Positions 1 to 8,264 of a stretch of 64,000 bases of DNA are shown in pieces. The notes below the pieces were generated by a model. It was not told the DNA's origin and did no database searches. It saw nothing but the letters and a program-made list of their open reading frames with translations. Source of the stretch: a virus; IMG/VR virus record IMGVR_UViG_3300027985_000843, positions 62,001 to 126,000 of that record. One strand, given 5' to 3'. Positions within the stretch are counted from its first letter, which is position 1; each line of letters opens with the position of its first letter. The position numbers and the translations under genes were made by a program.

Positions 1-2
1 GC

Positions 3-911
3 GGATTCGAGGCAGCCTTCACCCTCGTTCTAGATGACACCCGCACACTGCCTGCTGGCGAGAAGCCCGACTTCGAAGCCTACCGCCGCAAGTGCAATGC
101 CTCCCTTAAGGACGGATCGATCACCGTAGGGCAGGAATACATGTGGGAAAAGGAAGAGGCGAGGAAGGAAAACGACAAGATGGCTGGCCGAGGTTATCGT
201 GACCGGAGCATCGGCTACCACCGGTACCGCCCCTACGGCAACCCCGGGCCGGGCCTCGTTGCCCGCGTTGCCAAGCACACTCGGTCAGGCAAGTGCACCT
301 ACGCTTGGATGAAGGAGAAGAGTACCAGGGAGGGCACGATTCGTTGCACCTTCACGTGCAGCCAGAAGCATGTGCTCAACGTCGAAGCCTACAAGCCGGG
401 GGACTACCACATCTTCTTCGACGATCCCCGCACACGGCAGGAATACCTCCAGTGGGCCCCTTTGCTTCTGACCGCAGAGGACTATCACGCGGAACTCCTG
501 AAGGTGAAGGACGTCCCCGATCCCCAACCAAAGAAGCAAAGTTCCTGGGAGGGCAAGGAACGCTACCGCTACCGGAAGCTTCACAAGGAACTCAGCGGTA
601 AGGTGGTGCAGCTTGTAAACGACATCGAGATGAAGAACGGCCGCGTTTACAAGGCCGGAACCGTTTGGCGGGTCAGGGAGGGTGGGAGCGGGCGAGACTT
701 CAGCCTCTCAGGCATCGATACAGACGGCGAGCATCTCGCACGTTGGATCAACGGTGCCCAGGTGTACGACTTCAAGGTCGTCGACGATCTACAGAAAGCC
801 CTCGGAGAGATTCCGGAGTGCCAAGTAGAGGATCCCCCCGAAGGGGAGGAGACTGAGGAAAAGGTATACGATGACGATGAGGAGGACGACATTGGTCTTC
901 ACCTGCCGTAG
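3..911 (+). CDS. Hypothetical protein, 5' end cut by the window edge
   Basis: The frame is open from base 3 to the stop at 911 and reads as coding from the first codon, so the gene begins left of the window; the internal ATG at 141 is not the true start. The visible part is about 302 residues. It is rich in Lys, Arg and aromatic residues, with a compact beta-rich stretch near the C-terminus that looks SH3-like, and ends in a very acidic tail of Glu/Asp runs. I recognise no family. It is one of only two plus-strand genes here and converges on the minus-strand HNH gene, with about 65 bases between their stops. That gap holds a short inverted repeat at 902-918 but no T-run, so no terminator is called. 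Confidence 0.75.
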   Translation, partial: GFEAAFTLVLDDTRTLPAGEKPDFEAYRRKCNASLKDGSITVGQEYMWEKEEARKENDKMAGRGYRDRSIGYHRYRPYGNPGPGLVARVAKHTRSGKCTYAWMKEKSTREGTIRCTFTCSQKHVLNVEAYKPGDYHIFFDDPRTRQEYLQWAPLLLTAEDYHAELLKVKDVPDPQPKKQSSWEGKERYRYRKLHKELSGKVVQLVNDIEMKNGRVYKAGTVWRVREGGSGRDFSLSGIDTDGEHLARWINGAQVYDFKVVDDLQKALGEIPECQVEDPPEGEETEEKVYDDDEEDDIGLHLP

Positions 912-976
912 GGGCAGGGGGTAGCCGTGGCACTGAACCCACATGACCGCTAGGTCCCGCCGGTACTGTTCAAGGC

Positions 977-1360
977 TTACTCCTTCGGGTCTTCGTGGTG
1001 GCCTAAATCCCATGACTCGACATCATACACCGAACCGCCCTCCCGCACGCCCAGCTCTTCCTCACTGAGGTATTCGGGGTGCCACCCGGCATGCACCTCT
1101 TGGTGGCAGTTGGAGCACAGCAGCACGCACTTGCTCAGCTCGGGCTCGATGGCCTGCCACGACAGCCGAGAGCTGATTTCGAAGTCCTTCTCCCGTGGGT
1201 CCATGTGATGGAACACCATGGCTGCCGGGCACTTGTCGTAGCCGCAGATACGGCACTTGCCACCGAGGTGAGCGATGGCCCTGTCTTTGACCTCTCGACG
1301 CCGCTGGGCTGCCTCGAAGTTTCGCTGCCAGCGGGCGTCAAGTTTCTCTGCGATCGTCAC
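977..1360 (-). CDS. HNH endonuclease-like protein
   Basis: The 127-residue protein carries a zinc-binding HNH fold: a CRICGYDKC cluster, then FHHMDP with the paired His, then CSNCHQEVH at the end of the motif. This is the arrangement of small HNH nucleases found free-standing in phage genomes as homing or packaging-associated enzymes. The likely start is a GTG at 1360, two bases after the stop of the upstream gene (1363-1767), so the two are probably co-transcribed. The N-terminus is a basic helix suited to DNA contact. Whether it is a mobile homing enzyme or has a role in DNA processing cannot be told. The HNH call is firm, the biological role is not. Confidence 0.85.
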   Translation of the reverse strand: MTIAEKLDARWQRNFEAAQRRREVKDRAIAHLGGKCRICGYDKCPAAMVFHHMDPREKDFEISSRLSWQAIEPELSKCVLLCSNCHQEVHAGWHPEYLSEEELGVREGGSVYDVESWDLGHHEDPKE

Positions 1361-1362
1361 TG

Positions 1363-1767
1363 CTAGCGAGCTGCCTTGTCGATTCGCTCTTCGGCTCCCT
1401 TGCTAGGAGCTTGCGGCATTGTCGTGCGGAGACGCTCGCCTGCCCACTTGGCTAGGAGCTGGAAGTCCGTGTAACCATCGAGACCATGCTTATCAGCAGC
1501 CCGACCGAGCCAGTAGTCTGCCGGCTTCTCCCGGTCGTCGCCCATCATCTTGATAGCTTCCGATCGAATCTTCTGGAACAGCTGCTTGTACTTCGCCTTG
1601 GGAAGTTGACCCCCGGCACCTGCAACCCGATCGGCGATGTCCCGCAGCTTACCTGCTAGGACGTCGCGGTCGGGCTTGCCGCCGGGGCCGTGGCCCTGGA
1701 TGAAGGCCATCAGGGAGCGGAGTTCCGCTTGCAGCTCCTGGGGAGACGCGATCTTCTGCATAGCCAT
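1363..1767 (-). CDS. Hypothetical helical protein
   Basis: This 134-residue protein starts at the ATG of MAMQKIAS; the frame upstream is open but runs into the divergent promoter region. The N-terminal half is an amphipathic helical segment (ELQAELRSLMAFI, then a Gly/Pro loop, then LAGKLRDIADRVA). The C-terminal half has a basic helix (KAKYKQLFQKIRSEAIKMM) and ends in a basic tail. I recognise no named family. It is transcribed divergently from the small plus-strand gene at 1806, with 38 bases between the two starts. It is followed directly by the HNH gene. Confidence 0.7.
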   Translation of the reverse strand: MAMQKIASPQELQAELRSLMAFIQGHGPGGKPDRDVLAGKLRDIADRVAGAGGQLPKAKYKQLFQKIRSEAIKMMGDDREKPADYWLGRAADKHGLDGYTDFQLLAKWAGERLRTTMPQAPSKGAEERIDKAAR

Positions 1768-1787
1768 GGTACGGCATAGGAAGATCC

Positions 1788-1799
1788 TCGGTGTATGAT
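1788..1799 (+). promoter_or_regulatory. GGTGTA-class extended -10 element, plus strand
   Basis: TCGGTGTATGAT ends six bases before the ATG at 1806, with GGTGTA exactly ten bases from the start codon and no Shine-Dalgarno sequence between. TATGAT reads as a -10 hexamer with the extended TG upstream, placing transcription at or next to the ATG. It is the only plus-strand member of the family found here and matches the orientation of its gene. Confidence 0.6.
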
Positions 1800-1805
1800 C
1801 TCCCC

Positions 1806-2030
1806 ATGGACCCAAACGAATGCCTTGCTCAGTTGCGGGAACTGGCCGCTAAGACGGTCGGCGAGCAACACCCCAACCTGGACGCTGAGGCCGCGTCAGC
1901 TTACCGCATGGCCGAACTGTTCGAAGGGCTCGACCAGTGGATCAAGCGGGGCGGTTTCCTCCCCGACGATTGGAAGCAGAAGCCCGACCAAGACGTGTCC
2001 CCGGACCTCCGGGAACTTCGCTCACACTAG
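1806..2030 (+). CDS. Small hypothetical protein
   Basis: The 74-residue acidic protein begins MDPNECLAQL. The reading frame also contains an upstream GTG at 1791, but that lies within the GGTGTA promoter element, so the ATG at 1806 is chosen. It is mostly helical, with a Trp-containing segment (FEGLDQWIKRGGFLPDDW) that looks like a small folded unit. No family is recognised. The gene is expressed divergently from 1363-1767 and ends one base before the stop of the minus-strand metallopeptidase gene at 2032, so the two transcription units converge with no room for a terminator. The transcript is probably leaderless. Confidence 0.7.
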   Translation: MDPNECLAQLRELAAKTVGEQHPNLDAEAASAYRMAELFEGLDQWIKRGGFLPDDWKQKPDQDVSPDLRELRSH

Positions 2031-2031
2031 G

Positions 2032-3153
2032 TCACACGGTCGGCTCAAACCGAACCATGACCTCGGGTGGGATGGGCATACCCAGCACGTAGTGGGCGAA
2101 CGTCTCAGCGAAGTCCTCCCCCACGCCCGTCTTGGCGTACTGACTCACCGTGACGGTGTTGTTGTCCCCGATGAACACGTACTTCCGACCGGGCCGAACG
2201 AAGTTCCGTTCGAGCCACATCTCCCCTCGCTTGTATGCTGCGGTAGCATCCTTCTGCGACATCCCCGAGCCTGAGAAGGTATCCTTGAAGTATTCGATCA
2301 AGGGGACGTTCGGGTCCTTGAGGAACCCCACGGCCTTCGCAGGAGAGAAGTCCCCTCGAACAAGAGCCTGCCACATGTCCTGACGCGCCTCAAGAGTGAT
2401 ACCCTCTCCCTTGGAGTAGTTGTCCTCGTAGGCGTCTCTCTGGGGCCCTGAGAGCTTCTTGTGCCAGTAGCGGTGTCCAAGCTCGTGGACGAAGGTGTGG
2501 ACGTCGCTGAAGCGGAACCTAGCCTCCGCATTGAGCAAGACTATGTCGGGCGACTCCTTGTACATGCCCGCCCAGCTCTTCCGGCCCTTGTCCTCGGACC
2601 CACCGACGAGATAGACATCCCCGTACAGAATGCTACCGAAGCCCTTGGACTGTATCTTGCTCGAAGCGTCATCCAACAGCTTCATGGCCTCCGCATACTC
2701 TTCCGGGCGGTAGCCGAACTTGTTGATGATCTTGAACGGCCCGTGCTGGAAGTCCTTCTCGACCGTCCGATACGAGTCGAGGCGGTCCTGGACCCTCACG
2801 AGGGACTTGAGGGAATCCTCGATGCTTTCGAGCTGGATCGAAATCCAGGAAACAGCATCTTGTGTGGGGCCGCTCAGGTTCTTCTCAGCGAACGGATACT
2901 TGAGACGATGCAACCACTGAAGGACGCTCTTCATCTTCCGTTGCTCGTCCTTGCGCTCGAATCGAACACCATCGAGCATGGTCGCAAGAGGGCTCAGCTG
3001 CTCGCCCATCTTCCGGAACAGTTCGACGGCCCCCTCGGGGTCCTCTCGCAACTTCCGCTCGATCTGCGGGGCCATCTTCCGGAACAGCTGGACGTAGTCC
3101 TTGACCTTCGCGGCCAGGATGTATCGAGCTACGACCTTTCGGACGTCCGTCAT
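2032..3153 (-). CDS. HExxH zinc metallopeptidase with N-terminal RVVARYL-like tag
   Basis: The 373-residue protein starts at the ATG overlapping the upstream stop (ATGA). Residues 6-14 read KVVARYILA, a short peptide repeated across this operon. A long charged helical region follows (about 15-135). The catalytic motif HELGH is at 223-227 and a second conserved segment EDFAETFAHY at 346-355. The latter has the position and form of a gluzincin third zinc ligand (Glu). The fold type is clear, but the substrate is unknown. There is no signal peptide. It is the last gene of a four-gene coupled operon that also encodes two other HExxH enzymes. Confidence 0.85.
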   Translation of the reverse strand: MTDVRKVVARYILAAKVKDYVQLFRKMAPQIERKLREDPEGAVELFRKMGEQLSPLATMLDGVRFERKDEQRKMKSVLQWLHRLKYPFAEKNLSGPTQDAVSWISIQLESIEDSLKSLVRVQDRLDSYRTVEKDFQHGPFKIINKFGYRPEEYAEAMKLLDDASSKIQSKGFGSILYGDVYLVGGSEDKGRKSWAGMYKESPDIVLLNAEARFRFSDVHTFVHELGHRYWHKKLSGPQRDAYEDNYSKGEGITLEARQDMWQALVRGDFSPAKAVGFLKDPNVPLIEYFKDTFSGSGMSQKDATAAYKRGEMWLERNFVRPGRKYVFIGDNNTVTVSQYAKTGVGEDFAETFAHYVLGMPIPPEVMVRFEPTV

Positions 3154-6100
3154 CGCTGGCCCCTGTTCGCCAAGTAGCGGGCGATGACGCGAGCCATCCG
3201 GATCTCTCCCGGGATGGTCACGTTGAGCCACTTGCGAATTTGGGGGAGGACCGTTCGAGGGCCGTAGGCGACCAGCATGCCGACAGCCTCACAGAACGCC
3301 TCCTCAGAGTTCTTGTTGGCGTACCCTGTGATGGGGTTGTTGGGGGTAGGCATTGTCGTGGTGCCCTCTTCCAACAGATCCTCGAAGTCTTGCTTCTTGG
3401 CAAGCTCTCGGTGGCGGCCGGCGTAGCCGGGCCACACAGCGTCGAGCTGGAGAGACAGAACGGGGTCCTTGTCCGCCAGGTACTCGGCGAACTCGTAGGA
3501 CCACATGTCCCCGGGCCACTTCGCGAGAAGCTCCCGGATGTCGAGGTCACCGTAATCCCCGTAGATGGCCTCCGACCAATAGTCCTTGGCTCCCCCGCCC
3601 AACAACTTCCACAGGTGGTGGCCCATCTCATGGGCCATCGTCTTGACGAGCTTGTCAGGGTTGCTGCTGACAGCTGCGGAGGCGTAGATCGTGATGGTCC
3701 CGTCGTGGTTGTATCGACCGCCTTCCCCGATCGTGGCTTCGAACTCGAAGATCATCGGGAGCTGATTCTTTGCCATCCACGGCATCCGCTCTGCGGACCT
3801 CTTGCGGAACAGCTTGAGGGCCTCCTTGAGCATCGCCATCTCTTCGGCGTTGTAGCGATCGTTCTGCTTGTAACCCCGGACTTCGATCCTGAAGCCCTCC
3901 AAGATGACTTGCTCTCGACCTGGAACCTCAGCCTGCAACGTCGCGGGCTCGTCGGGGTCCTTGTATCGGCGGTTGTTCGGGTCTTCATAGTAGTCGATGG
4001 CCTCCCGCACCGCTTTCCAGAACACCTGAGCCTTCCGCCTGATTCGCTTCTCCCACGCCTTGACATCCTGCTGGTACCGGCTGAATCGAACCGTCTCAGG
4101 CATGAAGTCCGTAGCCCTGTCGATGGGCAAGTCGGCTTCGATGTAGAAGTCCCATCCGGACTTGCGAAGCATGTAGTCGATGTTCTTGCGGACGTTTTCC
4201 TTGATCCGCTCATCGTACTTGAGCGACTTGTTCAAGAAGCGCTCGAACATCAGGTCGGCGAACCGCTTGCCCCACACATTGAAGGCTTCCTTGAGCCGGA
4301 TGGCCGTATCATAGTCCTTGACGCGAGGGACGTTCTTCATGAGGGTGAGGAAGTCAGCCCTCATCTTGTCGACCCATGGTTGATCGATCTGGACCAGCTC
4401 GGTTGCGTATCGAGCCACAACACGATTGACGAGGGAGGCCGCGAACGGAACCGGCTCGTAGTCCTCATCGGGGGTTACTTTGCAAGTCGGGCACGCCTGG
4501 CACACGTCGTCAGCCCGCTCTTTGAGCTGCTTGAGTCTACGCTTCTCCTTGGTCGCCCGTTCCTGTTCCTTGTACCAAGCATCCTCGTACTTGTCTTGGC
4601 CGGTCTCACACTTGCGCTCCAACCGTATTTGCTTCTGACGCTCACGCTCCATTTGGGCGATCTCTCGATCGGCGTTTTCCTGGAGCCACGCGTCATTCTC
4701 GTAGGGATGCTCCTCGATGTACTCCATGAACTGCTCGGCCCGTTCATCGGGGGTGCCTTTGAACTGGTTTTTGAGCTTGTTCCACAGGCCGTGATACTCG
4801 GACGGAATATTGTACTGTGCCCGCTCGTCTCGTTCCCTCCGACGTTCCCAGCCCCTCTGTTGTGGCGACAGCGCAATCCGGTCGGCCGACTTGTCCAGCC
4901 GATGCATGACCGTGCCGTCTTTCATGTACGTGTCTTCGAGGCCCGGGACAAGGTACTGACTCCGAAGCGTGGAAGCCTCGTGCCCGACAGCGGCAGCCGT
5001 TTCCTCCAGGGCCTTCTTGAACTCCTCCTTGAGGACGGCCTGCCGTTCCTTCGCGTCCGTGGGGAGCTTGCCCTTGCGGACAGCCTTGAGGCGCCGCTTC
5101 ATTTCCTCGTTGGCGTGCAGTCCCCGGATGTCTTTCGCCGTGATGTCGAACTTCTGAAGGTACGCATTGATCTTGGTCGCGTCGATCTTGCCTGTGTCAT
5201 GGCAGAACAGGCAGTCTTCGCCTTCCACGGCCTCGTAGGCATCCCGCAACGCCTTGACCAACGCTGCGCTGCTGACCGTTTTCTTCTGCTTGACGCCGGA
5301 CTTGCCAACGTAGGTGACCGTCGCCTTGCCTCGACCGAAGCTGACGTGATTCTTTTGCCAGCCGGTGACCCCGAAGTGACCATCCTTCGCTGAAGTGTCG
5401 TTGCCAACCCGCTCATACGTCTCGTCGATCAGCCCCACGGCCAGTGCCGTGAGGAACTTGTTCGGGTCGGAGGACTTGAGGTCCTTCGCCACCTGGGCCC
5501 GCAAGCCGTCGATGCTCTTGCGGAGCTTCTCGACGCGCTTCGCCTTCTCTCGGTTGCGGTGTTGGACCTGCCCTTCACTGTACTCGTAGACGGTCGTGGT
5601 TCCCTCACCGTCCTGCTTCGGAACCTGCTTCTTGTTCTTGTATCGAGCCGCCGTCCGCTTCTCCCGCTCGACCGGCTTGCCGTCGATGAGAATCTCGTGC
5701 GTCCGGTCAGCCCCATCGCCATCGACACCCGCGATGGCTTCACCGTCGACGTCGATGGAGGTCGAGTGGCCCACATCCCCAAGATACTTGATCTCGGCAA
5801 GCACCTTCTCGATGGCCTTGAGAGTGTCGCCCTCCACATCCACCTCGATAGTGTGGCGAGCCGCTTCCAGGTACCGGGCCACCACGCGTGTGGGGCCGTC
5901 TCCCCCGGGCCCATTCTCCCCGCACTCCCCCGTCTCGGGGCAGCGGTAGGCATCCCGGCCGTCGTCATAGATGGGCTCAGAGGGGCACTCAAGCAGGTCA
6001 GGGCCCGTTTGGCTAGGCAGGTCCCACAGGTGAGCCGCGACGACCCTGGTGGCCCCTCCTAGGGCCTCCAGGGCCGAGGTCACGCCGGGGATGACATCCA

Positions 6101-6425
6101 TGGCCGAGACCTCGCGAATGGGGACCCACTGATACTCGGACGATTCGTAGTTGAGCGTGGGCTCACCCTCCGAGTCGAACGTGTGGAAGTAGGTGACCGT
6201 CGCCGTGGGCATGTTGAGCGTGATGACCTTGGTCAGGTAGTTGACTGCGAGCCCCGCCTCTTCTTGCGTCTCCCGGATGGCCGCCTCCACCACGGCCTCG
6301 TCATCTTCGACACCACCCGTCGGGAAGTTCCACTTGCCGGGCATCCACGGAGCCGTAGGGCCTCGCTTGAGCAGCAGGACAGAGTCGCCTCGTTGAATGA
6401 TGGTGGCTGCAACGGTCTTGGTCAT
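3150..6425 (-). CDS. Nudix hydrolase - type IB topoisomerase - HExxH metallopeptidase fusion
   Basis: This 1091-residue multidomain protein starts at an ATGA overlap. Residues 1-125 are a Nudix hydrolase with a complete box at 37-59 (GG..E43..R51E52..E55E56.G58). A TopIB domain covers about 260-505, with a full candidate pentad R339 (RVGN), K375 (GKSG), R434 (KDIRG), H482 and Tyr491 (SQY). These spacings resemble the vaccinia enzyme. A Lys/Glu-rich linker with a CxxCxxC (642-648) follows. The C-terminal metallopeptidase has HEMGHH at 932-937 and SEEAFCEAV near 1040. RVVARYL-like peptides sit at 127-134, 180-190, 668-674 and 1079-1085, separating and ending the domains. It may act as a polyprotein or a multifunctional virion protein; both readings are inference. 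Confidence 0.85.
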   Translation of the reverse strand: MTKTVAATIIQRGDSVLLLKRGPTAPWMPGKWNFPTGGVEDDEAVVEAAIRETQEEAGLAVNYLTKVITLNMPTATVTYFHTFDSEGEPTLNYESSEYQWVPIREVSAMDVIPGVTSALEALGGATRVVAAHLWDLPSQTGPDLLECPSEPIYDDGRDAYRCPETGECGENGPGGDGPTRVVARYLEAARHTIEVDVEGDTLKAIEKVLAEIKYLGDVGHSTSIDVDGEAIAGVDGDGADRTHEILIDGKPVEREKRTAARYKNKKQVPKQDGEGTTTVYEYSEGQVQHRNREKAKRVEKLRKSIDGLRAQVAKDLKSSDPNKFLTALAVGLIDETYERVGNDTSAKDGHFGVTGWQKNHVSFGRGKATVTYVGKSGVKQKKTVSSAALVKALRDAYEAVEGEDCLFCHDTGKIDATKINAYLQKFDITAKDIRGLHANEEMKRRLKAVRKGKLPTDAKERQAVLKEEFKKALEETAAAVGHEASTLRSQYLVPGLEDTYMKDGTVMHRLDKSADRIALSPQQRGWERRRERDERAQYNIPSEYHGLWNKLKNQFKGTPDERAEQFMEYIEEHPYENDAWLQENADREIAQMERERQKQIRLERKCETGQDKYEDAWYKEQERATKEKRRLKQLKERADDVCQACPTCKVTPDEDYEPVPFAASLVNRVVARYATELVQIDQPWVDKMRADFLTLMKNVPRVKDYDTAIRLKEAFNVWGKRFADLMFERFLNKSLKYDERIKENVRKNIDYMLRKSGWDFYIEADLPIDRATDFMPETVRFSRYQQDVKAWEKRIRRKAQVFWKAVREAIDYYEDPNNRRYKDPDEPATLQAEVPGREQVILEGFRIEVRGYKQNDRYNAEEMAMLKEALKLFRKRSAERMPWMAKNQLPMIFEFEATIGEGGRYNHDGTITIYASAAVSSNPDKLVKTMAHEMGHHLWKLLGGGAKDYWSEAIYGDYGDLDIRELLAKWPGDMWSYEFAEYLADKDPVLSLQLDAVWPGYAGRHRELAKKQDFEDLLEEGTTTMPTPNNPITGYANKNSEEAFCEAVGMLVAYGPRTVLPQIRKWLNVTIPGEIRMARVIARYLANRGQR

Positions 6426-7786
6426 TGTGCTTTTCCGTGAAGGTAGCGGTGCACCACCTGGAAGGCCAGCTTGGAGACAGGCTTGCCGCCAAATCCCGAG
6501 AGCCACAAGGTGCGACGCATCCGGTACAGAGCGTTGGGCGGCAACTTCTCTGGTGAAACCATGAACAAGACGAAGGTGTCGGCGAAGTCCTCTTTCTCGT
6601 CCGTGGTTCCATATTCGGTCGGAATCTGCAATTGCTCGTAGAGAGCCTTCAGAGCTTCCCCTACCTCAGGGTTCTCCCGCCGAAGAAGGTTGACCGTGTC
6701 GGGGGCGATGCGGAGTCCTGAGGAGTACCCCAGGCCCAAGATCTTCTTCTTGTGAGCAACCACCCTCTCCACTGTGCGATCGAAGTCAGGATCGTCTGGG
6801 GAATAGCCGTAGTTCGTTTTTACATAGAGCTGTGGATTCCGGATGACGTCGAAGAGTTGCTGCCCTCGCTTGGTGAGCCGAAATTGATTCGCCGCGATGA
6901 GCGGGTCACCCATCCCAGGGTCTCGAAGCCAGTAGGCAAATTTGACTTTGTCGAGCCCCTTGAGGCGGCGGGCCGTCTTGGCGGGGTTGAAGTCGTCTTT
7001 TTCGAGCAACGCGTAGTAGCGTTCCAGTTCGTTGGGCTTGATCTGATCCAACAAGCTTCGTGTGTCGTGGATGGGGTCCCAAGCACCGTCCCAGAACTCT
7101 CGGGCTTCTCCCTTGATGTAGGTCATGTGCACGAAGTGACCGAACTCGTGCATGAACGACCCCATAATCCACGATCCTGTTCCGAGCATCCGGTGGGGAC
7201 CGTCCTCGGTGAACATGGTCTTGCCCAACACGATGGTTTGCGCGTGCGAAACGTAAAGAGCGCCAGCATCATCCGTGTCCTGAAGGACAACTTTCTTGAC
7301 TCCTTCCTGGAGGAGTTCCGGCACACCGCGCTTCTTGAAGGTAGCCCGCAGAAAGTCGATCGCATCAAACAGCTTTTGCAGCCGCTTGGGCCCAAGACGG
7401 AACTGATCCGTGACTGGAAAGCCCTTGTACTGGAACTGGGCCGGCCCGATCTGGCCCAAGAACTGTTGGAGGGTCTGCTCGAACCGGTCGAGTTGGCCCA
7501 ACAGCTCCTGGTAGTCCTCCGGTTTTTGGTTGTCTGACAACGCCAAGAGAACGGGGCCTCTCGGCCGCATCGCGTCCAGAGTGGCCTCAGCGTCTCCACC
7601 GAAAGCCAGCAAAACCCAGTCAATGAAGCCCTTTTGCGTTGTGAGCATCAGGGCGTTGGGGGCGAACGTGTAGCGATCGAACACGTCCTTAGCCTGAGGA
7701 GTACCGAGGCGCACGGCCCGCACTTCTTGGGCAGCCCTCTGGAATGCTTCCAGATCCTTCTTGGCCTCTTCCCACTCTCGGGTCAT
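6422..7786 (-). CDS. HExxH zinc metallopeptidase with C-terminal RVVARYL-like tag
   Basis: The 454-residue protein starts at an ATGA overlap with the upstream gene. HEFGH is at 213-217 (FMHEFGHFVHM) and the likely third-ligand segment EDFADTF at 399-405, the same arrangement as the enzyme at 2032-3153. A mostly helical N-terminal domain precedes the catalytic core. The protein ends in FQVVHRYLHG (442-451), a variant of the operon's repeated peptide, here at the C-terminus instead of the N-terminus. It has no secretion signal. The substrate is unknown; virion processing or host-protein cleavage are possibilities only. Confidence 0.85.
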   Translation of the reverse strand: MTREWEEAKKDLEAFQRAAQEVRAVRLGTPQAKDVFDRYTFAPNALMLTTQKGFIDWVLLAFGGDAEATLDAMRPRGPVLLALSDNQKPEDYQELLGQLDRFEQTLQQFLGQIGPAQFQYKGFPVTDQFRLGPKRLQKLFDAIDFLRATFKKRGVPELLQEGVKKVVLQDTDDAGALYVSHAQTIVLGKTMFTEDGPHRMLGTGSWIMGSFMHEFGHFVHMTYIKGEAREFWDGAWDPIHDTRSLLDQIKPNELERYYALLEKDDFNPAKTARRLKGLDKVKFAYWLRDPGMGDPLIAANQFRLTKRGQQLFDVIRNPQLYVKTNYGYSPDDPDFDRTVERVVAHKKKILGLGYSSGLRIAPDTVNLLRRENPEVGEALKALYEQLQIPTEYGTTDEKEDFADTFVLFMVSPEKLPPNALYRMRRTLWLSGFGGKPVSKLAFQVVHRYLHGKAQ

Positions 7787-8205
7787 CGTGCCGCCGCTCC
7801 TGCCACTTGGGCGAGGTTCTTGCCCATCGCCACGCGGGCCTTCTCTTTGGCGTACTGCTCCTGGCGGGCAGTTGCCTTGATCCGCAAGGTCTGTAAGTCC
7901 TTGCCCCGTTGGGTACCGAAAGGCGTGACGCTAATACCACGGTACGGCTTCTTTTCCTCCTGGAACGCGTCGTAGTCTCGCTGGTACCGCGCACTCAGCT
8001 CCTCAGCCTCTTGGCGGAGAGACTCCAAGCTCTTTGGGTCCGTTCCCGTACCCCAGCACTGAACACACAGGTGTTTGACTTGAGCCGTCTTCTCCACGTG
8101 GACACCCTCTCCCCCACAATGCTTGCAAGGGTCCAGCCGCACAGGAGGAACATTGAGCATTCGGGCCGCGTACCGGGCCACTACTCGGAAGAGAAGGTCA
8201 TGCAT
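7783..8205 (-). CDS. DnaJ-like zinc-binding protein with N-terminal RVVARYL-like tag
   Basis: This is a roughly 140-residue protein. After MHDLLFRVVARYAARML comes a pair of CxxCxGxG-type zinc knuckles (CKHCGGEG and CVQCWGTG), the pattern of the DnaJ cysteine-rich domain. The rest is a charged coiled-coil-like helix with a basic Ala-rich tail. There is no J-domain HPD motif, so it is not a full DnaJ. It is the first gene of the four-gene coupled operon. The ATG at 8205 was preferred to an adjacent GTG, and a purine-rich GGGAAGG lies just upstream. Confidence 0.75.
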   Translation of the reverse strand: MHDLLFRVVARYAARMLNVPPVRLDPCKHCGGEGVHVEKTAQVKHLCVQCWGTGTDPKSLESLRQEAEELSARYQRDYDAFQEEKKPYRGISVTPFGTQRGKDLQTLRIKATARQEQYAKEKARVAMGKNLAQVAGAAAR

Positions 8206-8264
8206 CACCTTCCCTGACGCACAGGAGAATTATCGCCAAGCACAGAGCTATGTACGGCGGGCTC

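Noticed and set aside
902-918. Inverted repeat CCTGCC...GGCAGG after the first plus-strand gene
   Set aside because: The stem is only six base pairs and no T-run follows, so it is not called a terminator.
789-1013. A 74-residue minus-strand ORF with a GGTGTA element 12 bases before its ATG
   Set aside because: Its C-terminal hydrophobic part is antisense to the Glu/Asp-rich tail of the plus-strand gene, which by itself yields Val/Ile/Leu codons, and the element lies inside the HNH coding sequence. The first 34 residues could be real, but evidence is too thin.
1026-1031. GGTGTA copy inside the HNH gene
   Set aside because: It lies in coding sequence (GSVYD) and precedes only the doubtful ORF above, so it is not listed as a promoter.
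3240-5393. Long plus-strand ORF of 717 codons
   Set aside because: It is entirely antisense to the Nudix-topoisomerase-metallopeptidase gene, whose domains are unmistakable. High GC content creates such long shadows.
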